A DNA stretch of 64,000 bases from Asparagopsis taxiformis (GCA_030407315.1 JALQPE010002183.1:1-64000), one strand, 5' to 3'; counted from the first letter of the stretch, positions 11,386 through 22,800 are shown. Made by a program: numbers and translations. The notes: a model not told the origin generated them from the sequence alone.

Positions 11386-14300
11386 TTATGCCGTTCTAGG
11401 AGGGTAACCCAGGGATCTATCGACGACGTAATGTGAACCGCCATCCAGGAGTGCCGAAGAGTGGCTGACCTGGTGGAGGGTAGTGTTTGCAGAGCATTTG
11501 TGTTCTGTGGAACATGCATGTATAGTTGCAACTCGAATCACGGAAGAAGTGAGGCGTAAAAGCTGTAAGCCAGATTTCCTAGCATGTATAACCATGGAAC
11601 CTTTGGAAAGGATGCGGGGTAAGGGCCACACAGCTGCGAACGGCTCAGCAGTTCCACCCTCTACGTGAACACTCAAAATTGCGCAGACCAGGAAGGTGTA
11701 TGCCTTGCTTATGTCGAAGAAGAAGTGTCGGTCGGATTCCACGTACGGCTGGCACAGCAAGGGCGCCGACACGTCCCCGAAAATCAGTGATTGGAGTGCA
11801 GTACCCCTTCTCAGGATGTGAACTGAGCTTTGTTGAAATACTGAATAAGGGGGAAGGTTACCAGTTGTCTTCCCGCGGATGGCGGATTTGTAATATGAAA
11901 AAAGTTTTCCCTCCCGGGGCTCTTCCGCGAAGGCAGAGAGCAGCAGCTTTTCAATGGAATATCTATCATTTAGAGGAATCTCCTGATCGGTGGAATGAGA
12001 TACCCACTTGTCTTTCAAAACCCAATGGGTAGAATAGATGGTTGGAAGCGTTAATGTAGGAGTATGAGAAAGTAAGTTCGTGACAAGCTTGATTTGGGGC
12101 TCTGTTGAACGCCTGTCACTTCCGACTTCTCCTATGGTTTCATGCGAGGCGTTTACAGTATCATTCAGTGCGGGCAAAAGTGGAGATCTTCCGGACAAGG
12201 GCAATTGTTCATGTCCGTCACCATATTTCATAACTGTTGATATTCTATGCTTCCAATCGTCGAAGAGGGCATGGGAAACTGCTTGTAGGTGTGGGTGCTG
12301 ATGGTTAGACTTCGATATAATTCTCTTCAATGGCTGATGTGCACTTTCAAAGACAAGCTCGCCAAAATGGCGTACATGTCCCATAGCAGGTATGGTGTGC
12401 CTATATAACTCTATTAGTCTGTGGGAGTTTGGCTTATCCAAATGCTGACGACAGAGTGGTGAAAGGCGGCATAGCATGTCCGATTTTGTCAAGAAGTCTT
12501 CCGCGGTACGCAGCAGAGCATGTTGCCAATACTCGCCAGCGTTTTCATTGTACATTTGAACACAGCCAACACCATCGGTTTGTAGGGAGGGATACCAGTA
12601 AGTGTTTGCCACAAGCTGGCGGTAGGTCGATAAAACAGCAGTTCCTTTCTCGTGGATGGCAGCACTGTCGAACGATAAAGCTGTGGTAGGATGAGCATCA
12701 GAAGAATTCGAATTTGTATTTGCACGGATTGTATAGCAAAGATCAGTGAACACCTCTGGAGCAATTGATAGTGTGGAAAATAATCCTGATATGCTCATAC
12801 TATACATACTGCATGCTGCAGGAGAGAAGATACGATGTTGTGCCACGAGACCGTTTGTTCGGAGAGCATTGCAGATGTGAATATCAGCAAGTACTTGATA
12901 TTCTCTCGGCAAAAGAACGAACGCCATGTTAAGTACATTCTTCGCAATTCCGGATAGGAGATGATCGGGAGCAACGAGGCAGGAACGGTAGGGATCAAAA
13001 TGGGGGTAGGGAAGAATTGAGCCGTCTGAAAAGAACGGTCGTGGAGTAGTTCTGAACGCCTCGTTGAGGGCGGAATGAAGGGAAAACAAGGGGCTTTTCT
13101 TTGTGTCAGTGGATGCATCTTTCATTCCAATTGATTTGGACTCTTCTGAGGAAATATTTGAGTCACGGATGACCAAGGTCCTGTCCGCAGTTCGCATGAA
13201 CGCAGGGTCGAGGCTATGCACTGCAATGGTAGAACAGTATCTACTTGCCTCAGTCATATGATTTGGAATTCGTTTGAAGGAACAAAGATGACAGGGACAG
13301 GCGGAGTTGTGTCCCAATAAATCTAGAACGTTCGTGATTTCTGGATAATCTCCAATGAAGGCGACAAGATCTAAAAAAACTCGGATGTGATTACCGTCGG
13401 CGTCGAGCATACTCAGGCCATGTGTAGAATGATGTACGATGTCTCCGATGATTTCGTGGAGGATTGCATTAGTAGAAACACCTGGCGGTGCAAGAGAAAT
13501 AGTTCTGACACCTCGCCTGGAAGATCGAACATGACATGGCAGATTCAAAGGAATCATGTACACGCCACCGGCTGACCCCTTCCTTTCGTTGTACTGGGAG
13601 AACCCGTCGCAGTACAACAGGATTCTGTAAATGAAGTACGGGGTACCATCATGTAGAGTGCCGAAGGACTTGGTGGCGTTCGTGGATCTGGGGTTCGAAC
13701 GCATTGTATGTTGCGGTGGAGATGCCTCAACAGAAAGAACTGTAGCAGAGAAGGAACGATAAGCAGCAGAGAGATCTGCAGCAGAGGTTTCTGGAACAAT
13801 CGCTAATAGATAAGGGGAATAACTGTTTCGTAAGCGGAGATGACGGTGAACAATGAGGTGTGCAAAGCCAGAAGACGCTGGAACTGAAGAAGACAGTTTT
13901 GTAGTTTTCAGAAGTGTGCAAATATCACCAGCTCTCCAGAGGTTCTTCAGTTTCGACGCCACCGACTCGTATGCAAACCATGCAGTTTCATTAGTAGAGA
14001 AGTTGATATCTGGCGGTGGCCTCCGGACAAGGAAAGACTGCGTTCCTTTAGCGTACAATACGGTAGAGCCCGAAGGGCTGTGCTCAAACCGAAATGAACT
14101 CAGTAGGTCCATGATGTTCTTGGAAGGAGCGCGCAAAGTCAATTTGAGATTCATACCATGGTATAGACGAATGTCTTCCTGAATTGGAGGCACACCCTGG
14201 GAATGGGAGGGCCGTGGAGCAGTACAGATTGGATCGAGGATATGGTCTCTATCAGTAATCATAGGGATATCCTCTATGGTCTCATGAATAGTCGCTCCCG

Positions 14301-14970
14301 GTGTATTACTTACGGCACCTGTGGAGGTAGTTTTCATCTGTTCCCATAAAGGCTTGAAAGAAACATCATGTCTCGCCCATGATGAGGGCAGGACGATTGA
14401 AACTGGTATCGTAGGCCCCCCTGTGATAGGGCCTATGTTTCTCGATTTCCGTGATTGGATACTTTGATGCACAGATGCACCGGACTTGGAGATGTCGAGG
14501 GGAAGCAGGACCTGTTTTGACCTGGGGAGTGAAGAACTGACGACATGAGGGAGAATGTATCTTTGCAGAGTGGAATAAGATGGGAACGGAGATAATCCGC
14601 AGTTGGAGTACTCGACAAGCCAGTTCACACAGGTAACAAAAAATGTGTACTGATCGACTGAGAAACGCACTGATCCAGTCACGGACATAACAGCGATCAG
14701 AGATTGCCATGTAAAGTGGAAAGAGTATTCCTCGCCGTTTTCGGTATCGGACTCGTCATCCTCTTCGAGGTTGCTGAGTATCCTGTCGATTACAGCATCA
14801 ACATCTTCATCCAGAACACCGTCCGTGAAGCTAGTCCGGTTGGGAAGACTTTCCGTCGTACGTGGAACACATGCTATTGCAGTTGCGTTTCCAAGGGTTG
14901 ACCAAGATCTGAATCGATCTTTTCGCAGCCTGTAATGTGTTCCAGAACGTAGAAGTCTGCGCCGAACCAT
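11386..14970 (-). CDS. CACTA (Tnp2-like) DDE transposase, copy 2
   Basis: The translation is identical to the transposase at 2670-6254, with the same ATG choice, the same catalytic candidates (D455, D541, E875) and the same CPCHLC cluster. It was created by the 8.7-kb tandem duplication. Its upstream region is the second copy of the 125-bp array. Because the reading frame is perfectly preserved, the duplication is either recent, or under homogenisation, or an assembly artefact. Confidence 0.8.
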   Translation of the reverse strand: MVRRRLLRSGTHYRLRKDRFRSWSTLGNATAIACVPRTTESLPNRTSFTDGVLDEDVDAVIDRILSNLEEDDESDTENGEEYSFHFTWQSLIAVMSVTGSVRFSVDQYTFFVTCVNWLVEYSNCGLSPFPSYSTLQRYILPHVVSSSLPRSKQVLLPLDISKSGASVHQSIQSRKSRNIGPITGGPTIPVSIVLPSSWARHDVSFKPLWEQMKTTSTGAVSNTPGATIHETIEDIPMITDRDHILDPICTAPRPSHSQGVPPIQEDIRLYHGMNLKLTLRAPSKNIMDLLSSFRFEHSPSGSTVLYAKGTQSFLVRRPPPDINFSTNETAWFAYESVASKLKNLWRAGDICTLLKTTKLSSSVPASSGFAHLIVHRHLRLRNSYSPYLLAIVPETSAADLSAAYRSFSATVLSVEASPPQHTMRSNPRSTNATKSFGTLHDGTPYFIYRILLYCDGFSQYNERKGSAGGVYMIPLNLPCHVRSSRRGVRTISLAPPGVSTNAILHEIIGDIVHHSTHGLSMLDADGNHIRVFLDLVAFIGDYPEITNVLDLLGHNSACPCHLCSFKRIPNHMTEASRYCSTIAVHSLDPAFMRTADRTLVIRDSNISSEESKSIGMKDASTDTKKSPLFSLHSALNEAFRTTPRPFFSDGSILPYPHFDPYRSCLVAPDHLLSGIAKNVLNMAFVLLPREYQVLADIHICNALRTNGLVAQHRIFSPAACSMYSMSISGLFSTLSIAPEVFTDLCYTIRANTNSNSSDAHPTTALSFDSAAIHEKGTAVLSTYRQLVANTYWYPSLQTDGVGCVQMYNENAGEYWQHALLRTAEDFLTKSDMLCRLSPLCRQHLDKPNSHRLIELYRHTIPAMGHVRHFGELVFESAHQPLKRIISKSNHQHPHLQAVSHALFDDWKHRISTVMKYGDGHEQLPLSGRSPLLPALNDTVNASHETIGEVGSDRRSTEPQIKLVTNLLSHTPTLTLPTIYSTHWVLKDKWVSHSTDQEIPLNDRYSIEKLLLSAFAEEPREGKLFSYYKSAIRGKTTGNLPPYSVFQQSSVHILRRGTALQSLIFGDVSAPLLCQPYVESDRHFFFDISKAYTFLVCAILSVHVEGGTAEPFAAVWPLPRILSKGSMVIHARKSGLQLLRLTSSVIRVATIHACSTEHKCSANTTLHQVSHSSALLDGGSHYVVDRSLGYPPRTA

Positions 14971-15485
14971 CTCCAGGCTGGTTACCAACGAGAGAGATCA
15001 ATACCACGATACCAGACGAGCAGTGGTACAATGAACTGCGAGGTGCAGAGAACGAACCAGTTGACCTCGGTAATAGAACTAGGCGAAATTTGATATTCCC
15101 AATGTACTTTTATTTATCACCTATGTACAGATCAAAAATGGCCCTTAAAACACACCGGATCCAGAACCTCGAGGTTACGGCGCAATTGAGATATGTTACC
15201 CATCCGCAGAGCCAGGACCATACGAGTTATCATCGTTGATACGACGATGACAGTATCATGCATGAACGTGTCACTTGCATCTCTGCCACGGACGAGAACA
15301 AAACAATTGTTTTGTTTTGAAATGTTGATTAATCAACATCTCAATTCGCAGTGGCAGGGGTTAGCGATATCACGTTTCAACAACGTAGTGAACATACTCG
15401 CCACAGTTCACGCCACCCCGCATAAGTATTCCAGACCACATTGCACAATCAATGAGTGCGTTTGTGTCACTGGTTTCACTACCCC

Positions 15486-16617
15486 TGACCAGCAGAAGTG
15501 TAGCGTGATGTGTCCTGGCTACACGTGTGGTCATCGGCCGCACGACCTCTGCCGAACACCCCCATTTTGGTTCCTCAGTGAGCCATCCATGTCCGTGGTT
15601 GCACAACCGCTGACCAGAACACGTGTAGCACAACAAATCCAGGCTACACGTGTGGTCATCGGCCGCACGACCTCTGCTGAACACCCCCATTTTGGTTCCT
15701 CAGTGAGCCATCCATGTCCCTGGTTGCACAACCGCTGACCAGAACACGTGTAGCACAACGTATCCAGGCTACACGTGTGGTCATCGGCCGCACGACCTCT
15801 GCCGAACACCCCCATTTTGGTTCCTCAGTGAGCCATCCATGTCCCTGGTTGCACAACCGCTGACCAGAACACGTGTAGCACAACGTATCCAGGCTACACG
15901 TGTGGTCATCGGCCGCACGACCTCTGCCGAACACCCCCATTTTGGTTCCTCAGTGAGCCATCCATGTCCCTGGTTGCACAACCGCTGACCAGAACACGTG
16001 TAGCACAACGTATCCAGGCTACACGTGTGGTCATCGGCCGCACGACCTCTGCCGAACACCCCCATTTTGGTTCCTCAGTGAGCCATCCATGTCCCTGGTT
16101 GCACAACCGCTGACCAGAACACGTGTAGCACAACGTATCCAGGCTACACGTGTGGTCATCGGCCGCACGACCTCTGCTGAACACCCCCATTTTGGTTCCT
16201 CAGTGAGCCATCCATGTCCCTGGTTGCACAACCGCTGACCAGAACACGTGTAGCACAACGTATCCAGGCTACACGTGTGGTCATCGGCCGCACGACCTCT
16301 GCTGAACACCCCCATTTTGGTTCCTCAGTGAGCCATCCATGTCCCTGGTTGCACAACCGCTGACCAGAACACGTGTAGCACAACGTATCCAGGCTACACG
16401 TGTGGTCATCGGCCGCACGACCTCTGCTGAACACCCCCATTTTGGTTCCTCAATGAGCCATCCATGTCCGTGGTTGCACAACCGCTGACCAGAACGTTGG
16501 TATTTGAAAAAATCCATGTCCCTGGCTGCACAACTGCTGACCAGAACGTTGGTATTTGAAAAAATCCATGTCCCTGGCTGCACAACTGCTGACCAGAACG
16601 TTGGTATTTGAAAAAAT
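15486..16617. repeat. 125-bp tandem array plus three 52-bp units, copy 2
   Basis: This repeats the array at 6770-7900 with the same eight 125-bp units and three 52-bp units. It is one base longer: copy 2 has CCC where copy 1 has CC in the last full unit. Confidence 0.9.
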
Positions 16618-16673
16618 CAAGTTTATTGGAAGGGAGGCCAACTATAGTTGAAAGGAAAGGGAGTTGTAGGAAG

Positions 16674-19600
16674 CTATGGTGAAGTTTCTTTCACAACCCT
16701 CGTCCAGTCAGCACTCTTTGATACCAAGAAATCGAATTCCCCCACTATGTATAGATGACGCATAGCCCGTGTGACCATCACATAAATACCGCGAACGTCA
16801 TCAACTAAACCGAGGCTGTCATGAGTACTGCTGCTAGACGTTCTTCTCCCATTTCTTGTCGCACTGTATATCACTACTGGACTTTCGCTACCCTGCGCAG
16901 CGGCAATAGTAGAAACAGTTATGGTGCAGGGCTCATGTTCGTAGACGTTCGCGAACATCGCAGCAAGATGTGCAAGGATACAGGACCGTTGCTTGTTGTA
17001 TACAGTCAAGATGAGAATATCTTCCTGGCGCATATTTGGAACGGTGAGGAGGATTCGGACCAATTCGGATATTAATATCGCCTCCGGAACGCTCGTGTCA
17101 TAGCTTGTTTGCATTGATATTTCCCCATATGGAAAATGATTGTTCCTTCGCCTGAAATAAGGATCGAAGAGGCGGACGGGATGGGACAGGTCGGTAAGGC
17201 TGATATCCTTCGCCTCACTCGTGTAGATCGGGACACGAGCACCGTTCCCATAAACGTAAGGGATCAACCACTTGGTATAAGTATCACTGGTTGGAACACA
17301 AGAGTGATGGTCGGCCACATTCCTGTGCGCTATGACATTGGAAACTCTGTTAATCTCCGGATGCATGCGATATTGCTCTTGAAGACAGACGCAGCGTACT
17401 ATATTTGAGTGACGAAGATGCGATGATTCGTTACGAGCAAGCCTATCCAGCCAAGACATTGTATAGATAGAGGACATGATGTTTCGCGGTCCACGCAGGA
17501 CAGGGCTCTGTTGCATGGGATCTCCGAAGAGAGACAAAGGAGGCGCGTCCTCAACCTTAAAATTTTCAGCCAGAAATTGTACGAGGGGAAGGTAATCAAC
17601 GTCGGCAGCTTGAGAAGCCTCATCAACAACGATTGCATCGAACTTTGCCGTTGGATTGTCTCTAAATAACCGCCACAACGAACCGAAAGTGCTCAATACA
17701 ATGCATGGAGATGACAGTTCCCCACTGGCTGCACCAAATAATATGCGCTTCCTTCCCCTGTTCGTGACTGCACGTTCACTACCGCCGCTTGTATCTCGAG
17801 CTGTTTTCCGCTCGAAAGGAGGTCGCACAAGTGTGGGAACTGTAGAACGCGACTGGACCATGAAAATACCGTCAAGAAGTTTGGATTCGATGACATCCAC
17901 GGCGGTATTCGATACAGACACGACTAGAATGCGTACCTTTGTCCCAGGTCTGTTAAGAGCAGAAATAGCTGTCGCGTGCACGCTACCACCAGCCACTCTG
18001 ACTCGTGCCGCCTCAGCTTCTACCATGTCGTAGGCCACCTTGTTCAGAAGAGCAGAAATGTAATGCATAATTGTACTCGTCTTCCCAGTTGCTGCTGGAC
18101 CGACCACACAGCATACTCGATCAAGAAGCCCCCTTGGCTTTCGTTCTGACAGCTCCGACGATATCAGACATTCCAACACTGCAGCTGCTTGAGATCTATT
18201 CATTTTCGGCGGACCATCGTGATGCACATCTGCTCCGTTTAGGTCTGTCATCTCAAGCATGTATTTCTGAGTGTTAGTGCTTCCAGATGGTACTAGAACA
18301 GCACCGGGCAAACAGTGCGCGAGAAGCTTTTCGTATTCTTCTCGAACTAAGGAACCATCCTGCTGTAGCCATCGCTGGTTAGATGTGGCCGCCCTTGAAG
18401 TGCCTAGGAACAGCTCATGCCATCCAGGATGTATCGCAGGAAGGTTTCGTATTGCTTCACATTGCATACCTTCTGTTCCGAGATAGCCTGATCTGCGAAC
18501 GACTATTGCAAGCCCCTCCGTACCCTGCGAATATCGCGCATGTCGCACAGAACCCAAGGCGATAATTGTCAAAGAGAGGCGGGTTTGGGCACGGGTTTTG
18601 TTCGTAGTGAAATCTTCAACAACACCTAAGCAACATTCCAGTGGTTCCGTCTGTCGGCTGCGGTCTATGACATCGACGGTGACGACATCCCAGCTTCTGA
18701 ATGATACGCTGTCTCGGGTCGACGGTGCAGTTCGTGAAGCTTCGAACCTCCTACTATTCCCGTTGCCTGATGCGTCGGAATCTAGCCTATAGAGGTCGTA
18801 ATCGTTATCGAGCAATGGGTCTCTTTGTGTAGCTGGATACCAGGTCTCATGCTTCTGTGCAACTTCCGCTAGTTCCAAAACCATCTTGTAAATACAAAGT
18901 GTGAAACTGGTTGACAAGAAGTCATACCACGAGAAGTACATGAAGTTCGGAGCCAGACGAGGATTCTGACCACGAAATATGACACGATTTCGTACCCAGC
19001 TACTCTCGAATCCCCGTCGCGGAAACGAGAAAGAGGCATTCGAAGACCAGTTCGCCAGTATTGCATTGGGTGAGAGATTTGTGTTCAAGGATATACCTTC
19101 TATTTGTATCGGGACATCGTCGTAGTGATACCCTTTGCGTGCAGCTCGCTGTACAGGTACCCGCGGTTTATGGCGCTGTTGCTGGACTGCCTGTTGCTGG
19201 ACTGCCTCCTGCGGTATTGGTGGTGGATCCCAGACGGGTGAGGGTGGTGGTGCTGGCTGCACATCCACTGATAGTGCGGGTCCAGCAGTTATCGACAACG
19301 AAGAAGATTTTGGCTTGGGCCGTTGTGACGATAGTGCCACCAGTGGTGGTACATCCACTGCAATTGAATTTCGCTCTGGTCGCAAAACATGTGACGATAC
19401 TGGTGGTAAATCCACTGAAATAGAAGTGTGCTCCGGTCGAACAACCTGTGACGAGTTGGTCAATTTCTGACCCAGATTTTTTTCCGGTGTGGTATTTGCA
19501 GTGTTCGGTGATTCCACTGTCTGCGGCCATGGTTGTTCGCATGTAGGACATACTTCCGCATGCCGAGGTTTCTTCGACGCACGATCCTGTCCGGGCTCCA

Positions 19601-21122
19601 CAGCAGGTTGCACGCTTCCTGCACCACTGGTTTCTGGGCCTTCTTCTCCACCGCGCTGCGAGTCTTCTTCGACAGGACCATCCTCGGTTTGTGCAACCTG
19701 CCGACGTCGCACGGCACTACGACGTCTCGCACGAGCGGTCCGCTCGTCCATAGCAGTTCGTTCTGTTGGTACGATCTCATCTTCTTCATTTCGGTCACCG
19801 TTCGCTTCATCATTCCCTGCGACGGTATGTTCTAGTTGTCCATCTCTTTCCTCCTGCACGTTGGCCTCCGGCACTGGCGGCCGTTCGGGAGGTGAGCCAC
19901 CAGCACTCTGTACGTTTCTTTCGTGATTTTTACGCCGTCCTGTATTTGTTGCTCCCTCCAATGGTCTCACCACGTCAACCTGGTTAATTCTTGTACTATT
20001 CTCTATGAATGCGGTCAGCCATGTCCGAATGCGAGCTTGTCTGCGTTGTTGGGATGATTCGCGTATGGAACTGCTAATGTTCTCTGCATCACTGTCTATA
20101 GCGGACAGCATGCGAGACATGAAATTTTCCAATGATGATCTCAGAGCATCATCATATCGCTGACCATACGCGATATTCGCCGGTAGCGCTTCCATTCCGA
20201 CGAGAACGTGCATTACAACGGCATACAGTTTCGGTACCACACTCCTGTCTTCTTCGGCGTCCATTACATACTTGAACATAGCATTGGCACTAACCAGGTT
20301 CTCCTTCTTCAACACCTTTCTCCTCACTCCACGGTTTCCGGTCACGAATGTGCACTGCTCCGGGGTTGCGGCTCGTATTTTCCGTTCGGCAACAAATCTG
20401 AGGCCACCGAAAATGGCTTGTGAAATGATTGCATGTACATCACGAACCATGCCATAATTTTCAAGCGGCACGTCGTACTCGACCGGAGCGCAACAAGAAT
20501 CTAGCACTTCCGGTATCCCACGGTCAGAGTTCCTGTCCTGGACTTTCGTTATTAGCAGACACACCCATGACATTGTATGAATATACCATGATAGCATCCA
20601 CGACCGACCTTCTTGGCTAATGCTCCAAGTAAAACTATGAGATGGATAATTATGTAGCTTGGCCTTTTGCATAGCTACAGCGTATATCCACTCATCAGAC
20701 ATCCACGACTCGATCTTCGAAAGGACGTTCCTGAAATCCAGAGCTGTTAGAACATTTTTCAACACTTTTTTCTTCGACGTAAAGGGTATCACGAAACCAT
20801 TCATATCACCAAACACGCCTCTCGGATATAGACGCAAAGTATTCAGACATTGCTCTGTATAGAACACGCATGCCCGTTGGACGACTCTGGTGACAACGTG
20901 AGCGGGCGGGGTAGGGCGGGTCCCGTTCCCAATATATAGATTACACTCCGAACTGTTGACGAACTCTTGTGCATCGCGCGTTACTTGTCTTTCCCATGCA
21001 GCCCACTGCGAAGCCGAAGTGTTATCACCAACAGGTGGCCGTCCTTGGATATATTGTTTAATAGAAGCGAACACATCCGTGGGAGACGAGTACGGTGTCT
21101 GTCTCCTCGGTGCTGGCGGCAT
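16674..21122 (-). CDS. UPF1-like SF1 helicase with unknown N-terminal region
   Basis: Predicted ATP-dependent SF1B helicase of 1482 aa from the ATG at 21122 (an in-frame GTG lies 25 codons upstream). The core is in the C-terminal third: Walker A GPAATGKT at 1008-1015, Walker B DEAS at 1167-1170, GDPMQQ near 1201, QYRMHP near 1250, and a final VTRAM with the arginine finger near R1452. This is the order seen in UPF1/SMG2-like and Dna2-like helicases. The first half is not recognised; it includes a basic, acidic and Pro/Ser-rich linker and a CPTC pair shortly before the breakpoint of the tandem copy. The UPF1 CH zinc domain is not seen. Such a helicase is not standard CACTA cargo and could act on transposon DNA or RNA. 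Confidence 0.85.
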   Translation of the reverse strand: MPPAPRRQTPYSSPTDVFASIKQYIQGRPPVGDNTSASQWAAWERQVTRDAQEFVNSSECNLYIGNGTRPTPPAHVVTRVVQRACVFYTEQCLNTLRLYPRGVFGDMNGFVIPFTSKKKVLKNVLTALDFRNVLSKIESWMSDEWIYAVAMQKAKLHNYPSHSFTWSISQEGRSWMLSWYIHTMSWVCLLITKVQDRNSDRGIPEVLDSCCAPVEYDVPLENYGMVRDVHAIISQAIFGGLRFVAERKIRAATPEQCTFVTGNRGVRRKVLKKENLVSANAMFKYVMDAEEDRSVVPKLYAVVMHVLVGMEALPANIAYGQRYDDALRSSLENFMSRMLSAIDSDAENISSSIRESSQQRRQARIRTWLTAFIENSTRINQVDVVRPLEGATNTGRRKNHERNVQSAGGSPPERPPVPEANVQEERDGQLEHTVAGNDEANGDRNEEDEIVPTERTAMDERTARARRRSAVRRRQVAQTEDGPVEEDSQRGGEEGPETSGAGSVQPAVEPGQDRASKKPRHAEVCPTCEQPWPQTVESPNTANTTPEKNLGQKLTNSSQVVRPEHTSISVDLPPVSSHVLRPERNSIAVDVPPLVALSSQRPKPKSSSLSITAGPALSVDVQPAPPPSPVWDPPPIPQEAVQQQAVQQQRHKPRVPVQRAARKGYHYDDVPIQIEGISLNTNLSPNAILANWSSNASFSFPRRGFESSWVRNRVIFRGQNPRLAPNFMYFSWYDFLSTSFTLCIYKMVLELAEVAQKHETWYPATQRDPLLDNDYDLYRLDSDASGNGNSRRFEASRTAPSTRDSVSFRSWDVVTVDVIDRSRQTEPLECCLGVVEDFTTNKTRAQTRLSLTIIALGSVRHARYSQGTEGLAIVVRRSGYLGTEGMQCEAIRNLPAIHPGWHELFLGTSRAATSNQRWLQQDGSLVREEYEKLLAHCLPGAVLVPSGSTNTQKYMLEMTDLNGADVHHDGPPKMNRSQAAAVLECLISSELSERKPRGLLDRVCCVVGPAATGKTSTIMHYISALLNKVAYDMVEAEAARVRVAGGSVHATAISALNRPGTKVRILVVSVSNTAVDVIESKLLDGIFMVQSRSTVPTLVRPPFERKTARDTSGGSERAVTNRGRKRILFGAASGELSSPCIVLSTFGSLWRLFRDNPTAKFDAIVVDEASQAADVDYLPLVQFLAENFKVEDAPPLSLFGDPMQQSPVLRGPRNIMSSIYTMSWLDRLARNESSHLRHSNIVRCVCLQEQYRMHPEINRVSNVIAHRNVADHHSCVPTSDTYTKWLIPYVYGNGARVPIYTSEAKDISLTDLSHPVRLFDPYFRRRNNHFPYGEISMQTSYDTSVPEAILISELVRILLTVPNMRQEDILILTVYNKQRSCILAHLAAMFANVYEHEPCTITVSTIAAAQGSESPVVIYSATRNGRRTSSSSTHDSLGLVDDVRGIYVMVTRAMRHLYIVGEFDFLVSKSADWTRVVKETSP

Positions 21123-21880
21123 CTTCAATCTTTCGTTTCTTGTGTGCAGTGGATCTCTGTGAACTTCGATTCTGCGGAGCTGATAAACAGAGTGCACTGT
21201 TTGTGTGCAATACTTGTAGAAGTCAAGAGCTCTTCACTCCTCACAAATCCTTGTCCTAGTAATAGGTTCAATATCAATTTACGTTCTCATCTCTATTGTA
21301 AGCGGTTTTGCTACCGTTCCTACCATCAAATTTTATAATTAATTACGAATGTTCGCGACCATTCCAACGGTGCGGAATCGTGCCCTGAAACCGCGGTTTC
21401 ATTGCGTTCGTTGCAGCCATCCTAGGACATTATGAAGCTTCATAATGTCAACACAAGCCGCCCCGATGTGATGAAATATCCCTGAATCTTCCTCACGGTG
21501 GTTTGAATTGAAATGGAATATTCACACCCTTTGCGGTTAAGTGGTGAGTTTCATCCACTCCGTCCACAGATCCAACGTTTCATATAAACACGGGAATAGC
21601 AGGAAAGTACAGAACCATCCAATAATTATGAGCCATCGTAATCTAATTATATCGCCATGGGACATGTTCTTAAGAAATTTCCCCTATTCAATTGGAAACG
21701 GTATGGCAAGGTGCCATTATTCCAACAAACTTTGCAGACTTACTGGAATCTTCTAAGTCTCGAGACCGGAACCAAGTTTAGTCCTTCCTTGTTGAATTCG
21801 GCAATAATGGTCCGCTCCAGTCGCTGTACATCTCTTTCCGAAACAAGACCAAGCCGTCCACTTCTCACCAGTGTCACAAC
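21123..21880. other. Intergenic region with a 24-bp perfect palindrome
   Basis: No gene is seen between the helicase start and the 57-bp array. A perfect palindrome lies at 21426-21449 with arms GACATTATGAAG and CTTCATAATGTC. This region must hold the helicase promoter; I cannot point to a clear TATA box. Confidence 0.6.
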
Positions 21881-21884
21881 CAAA

Positions 21885-22800
21885 CCACGGACAACCATTT
21901 GCACAACTACACACGTGTGCACCTCGTCACTGCCTTCACAACTGCCTGCAACAAGCTGCATGCTCGCACACGTGTGCGCTCCGTCACCGGTTTCACAACC
22001 ACGGACAACCATTTGCACAACTACACACGTGTGCACCTCGTCACTGCCTTCACAACCACGGACAACCATTTGCACGACTACACACGTGTGCACCTCGTCA
22101 TCGGTTTCACAACCACGGACAACCATTTGCACAACTACACACGTGTGCGCTCCGTCACCGGTTTCACAACCACGGACAACCATTTGCACAACTACACACG
22201 TGTGCACCTCGTCACCGGTTCACAACCACGGACAACCATTTGCACAACTACACATGTGTGCACCTCGTCACCGGTTTCACAACCACGGACAACCATTTGC
22301 ACAACTACACACGTGTGCACCTCGTCATCGGTTTCACAACCACGGACAACCATTTGCACAACTACACATGTGTGCACCTCGTCACCGGTTTCACAACCAC
22401 GGACAACCATTTGCACAACTACACACGTGTGCACCTCGTCACCGGTTTCACAACCACGGACAACCATTTGCACAACTACACACGTGTGCGCTCCGTCACC
22501 GGTTTCAAAACCAAGGACAACCATTTGCACAACTACACACGTGTCCACCTCGTCACTGCCTTCACAACTGCCTGGAACAAGCTGCATGCTCGCACACGTG
22601 TGCGCTCCGTCACCGGTTTCACAACCACGGACAACCATTTGCACAACTACACATGTGTGCACTTCGTCACCGGTTTCAAAACCACGGACAACCATTTGCA
22701 CAACTACACACGTGTGCACCTCGTCACTGCCTTCACAACTGCCTAGAACTAGCTGCATAACTACACACGTGTGCACTTCGTCACCGGTTGCACAACCACA
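21885..22800. repeat. 57-bp tandem array (about 16 units)
   Basis: Units carry CCATTTGCACAACTACACA, then CGTGTGCACCTCGTCACC, then GGTTTCACAACCACGG, with variants in which CAAGCTGCATGCTCG replaces the first part. About 16 ACACGTGTG-type cores are counted between 21905 and 22770. The last unit ends in GGTTGCACAACC. Shared motifs tie it to the 125-bp array and to the 48-bp pair at 1263. Three frames are open through it by chance, giving false His/Thr-rich proteins. Confidence 0.9.

Larger units (their letters stand above)
10804..19520. repeat. Tandem duplication, copy 2 (8717 bp)
   Basis: This is the second copy of 2088-10803. Its helicase gene continues unbroken past 19520, so copy 2 is the one joined to the complete gene. 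Stretches without genes at 10804-11385 and 14971-16673 repeat the content of 2088-2669 and 6255-7956. Confidence 0.93.

Noticed and set aside
16674..21122. Helitron Rep-helicase
   Set aside because: The helicase is SF1B UPF1-like, not PIF1-like, and no Rep HUH motif is visible; the element has CACTA ends.
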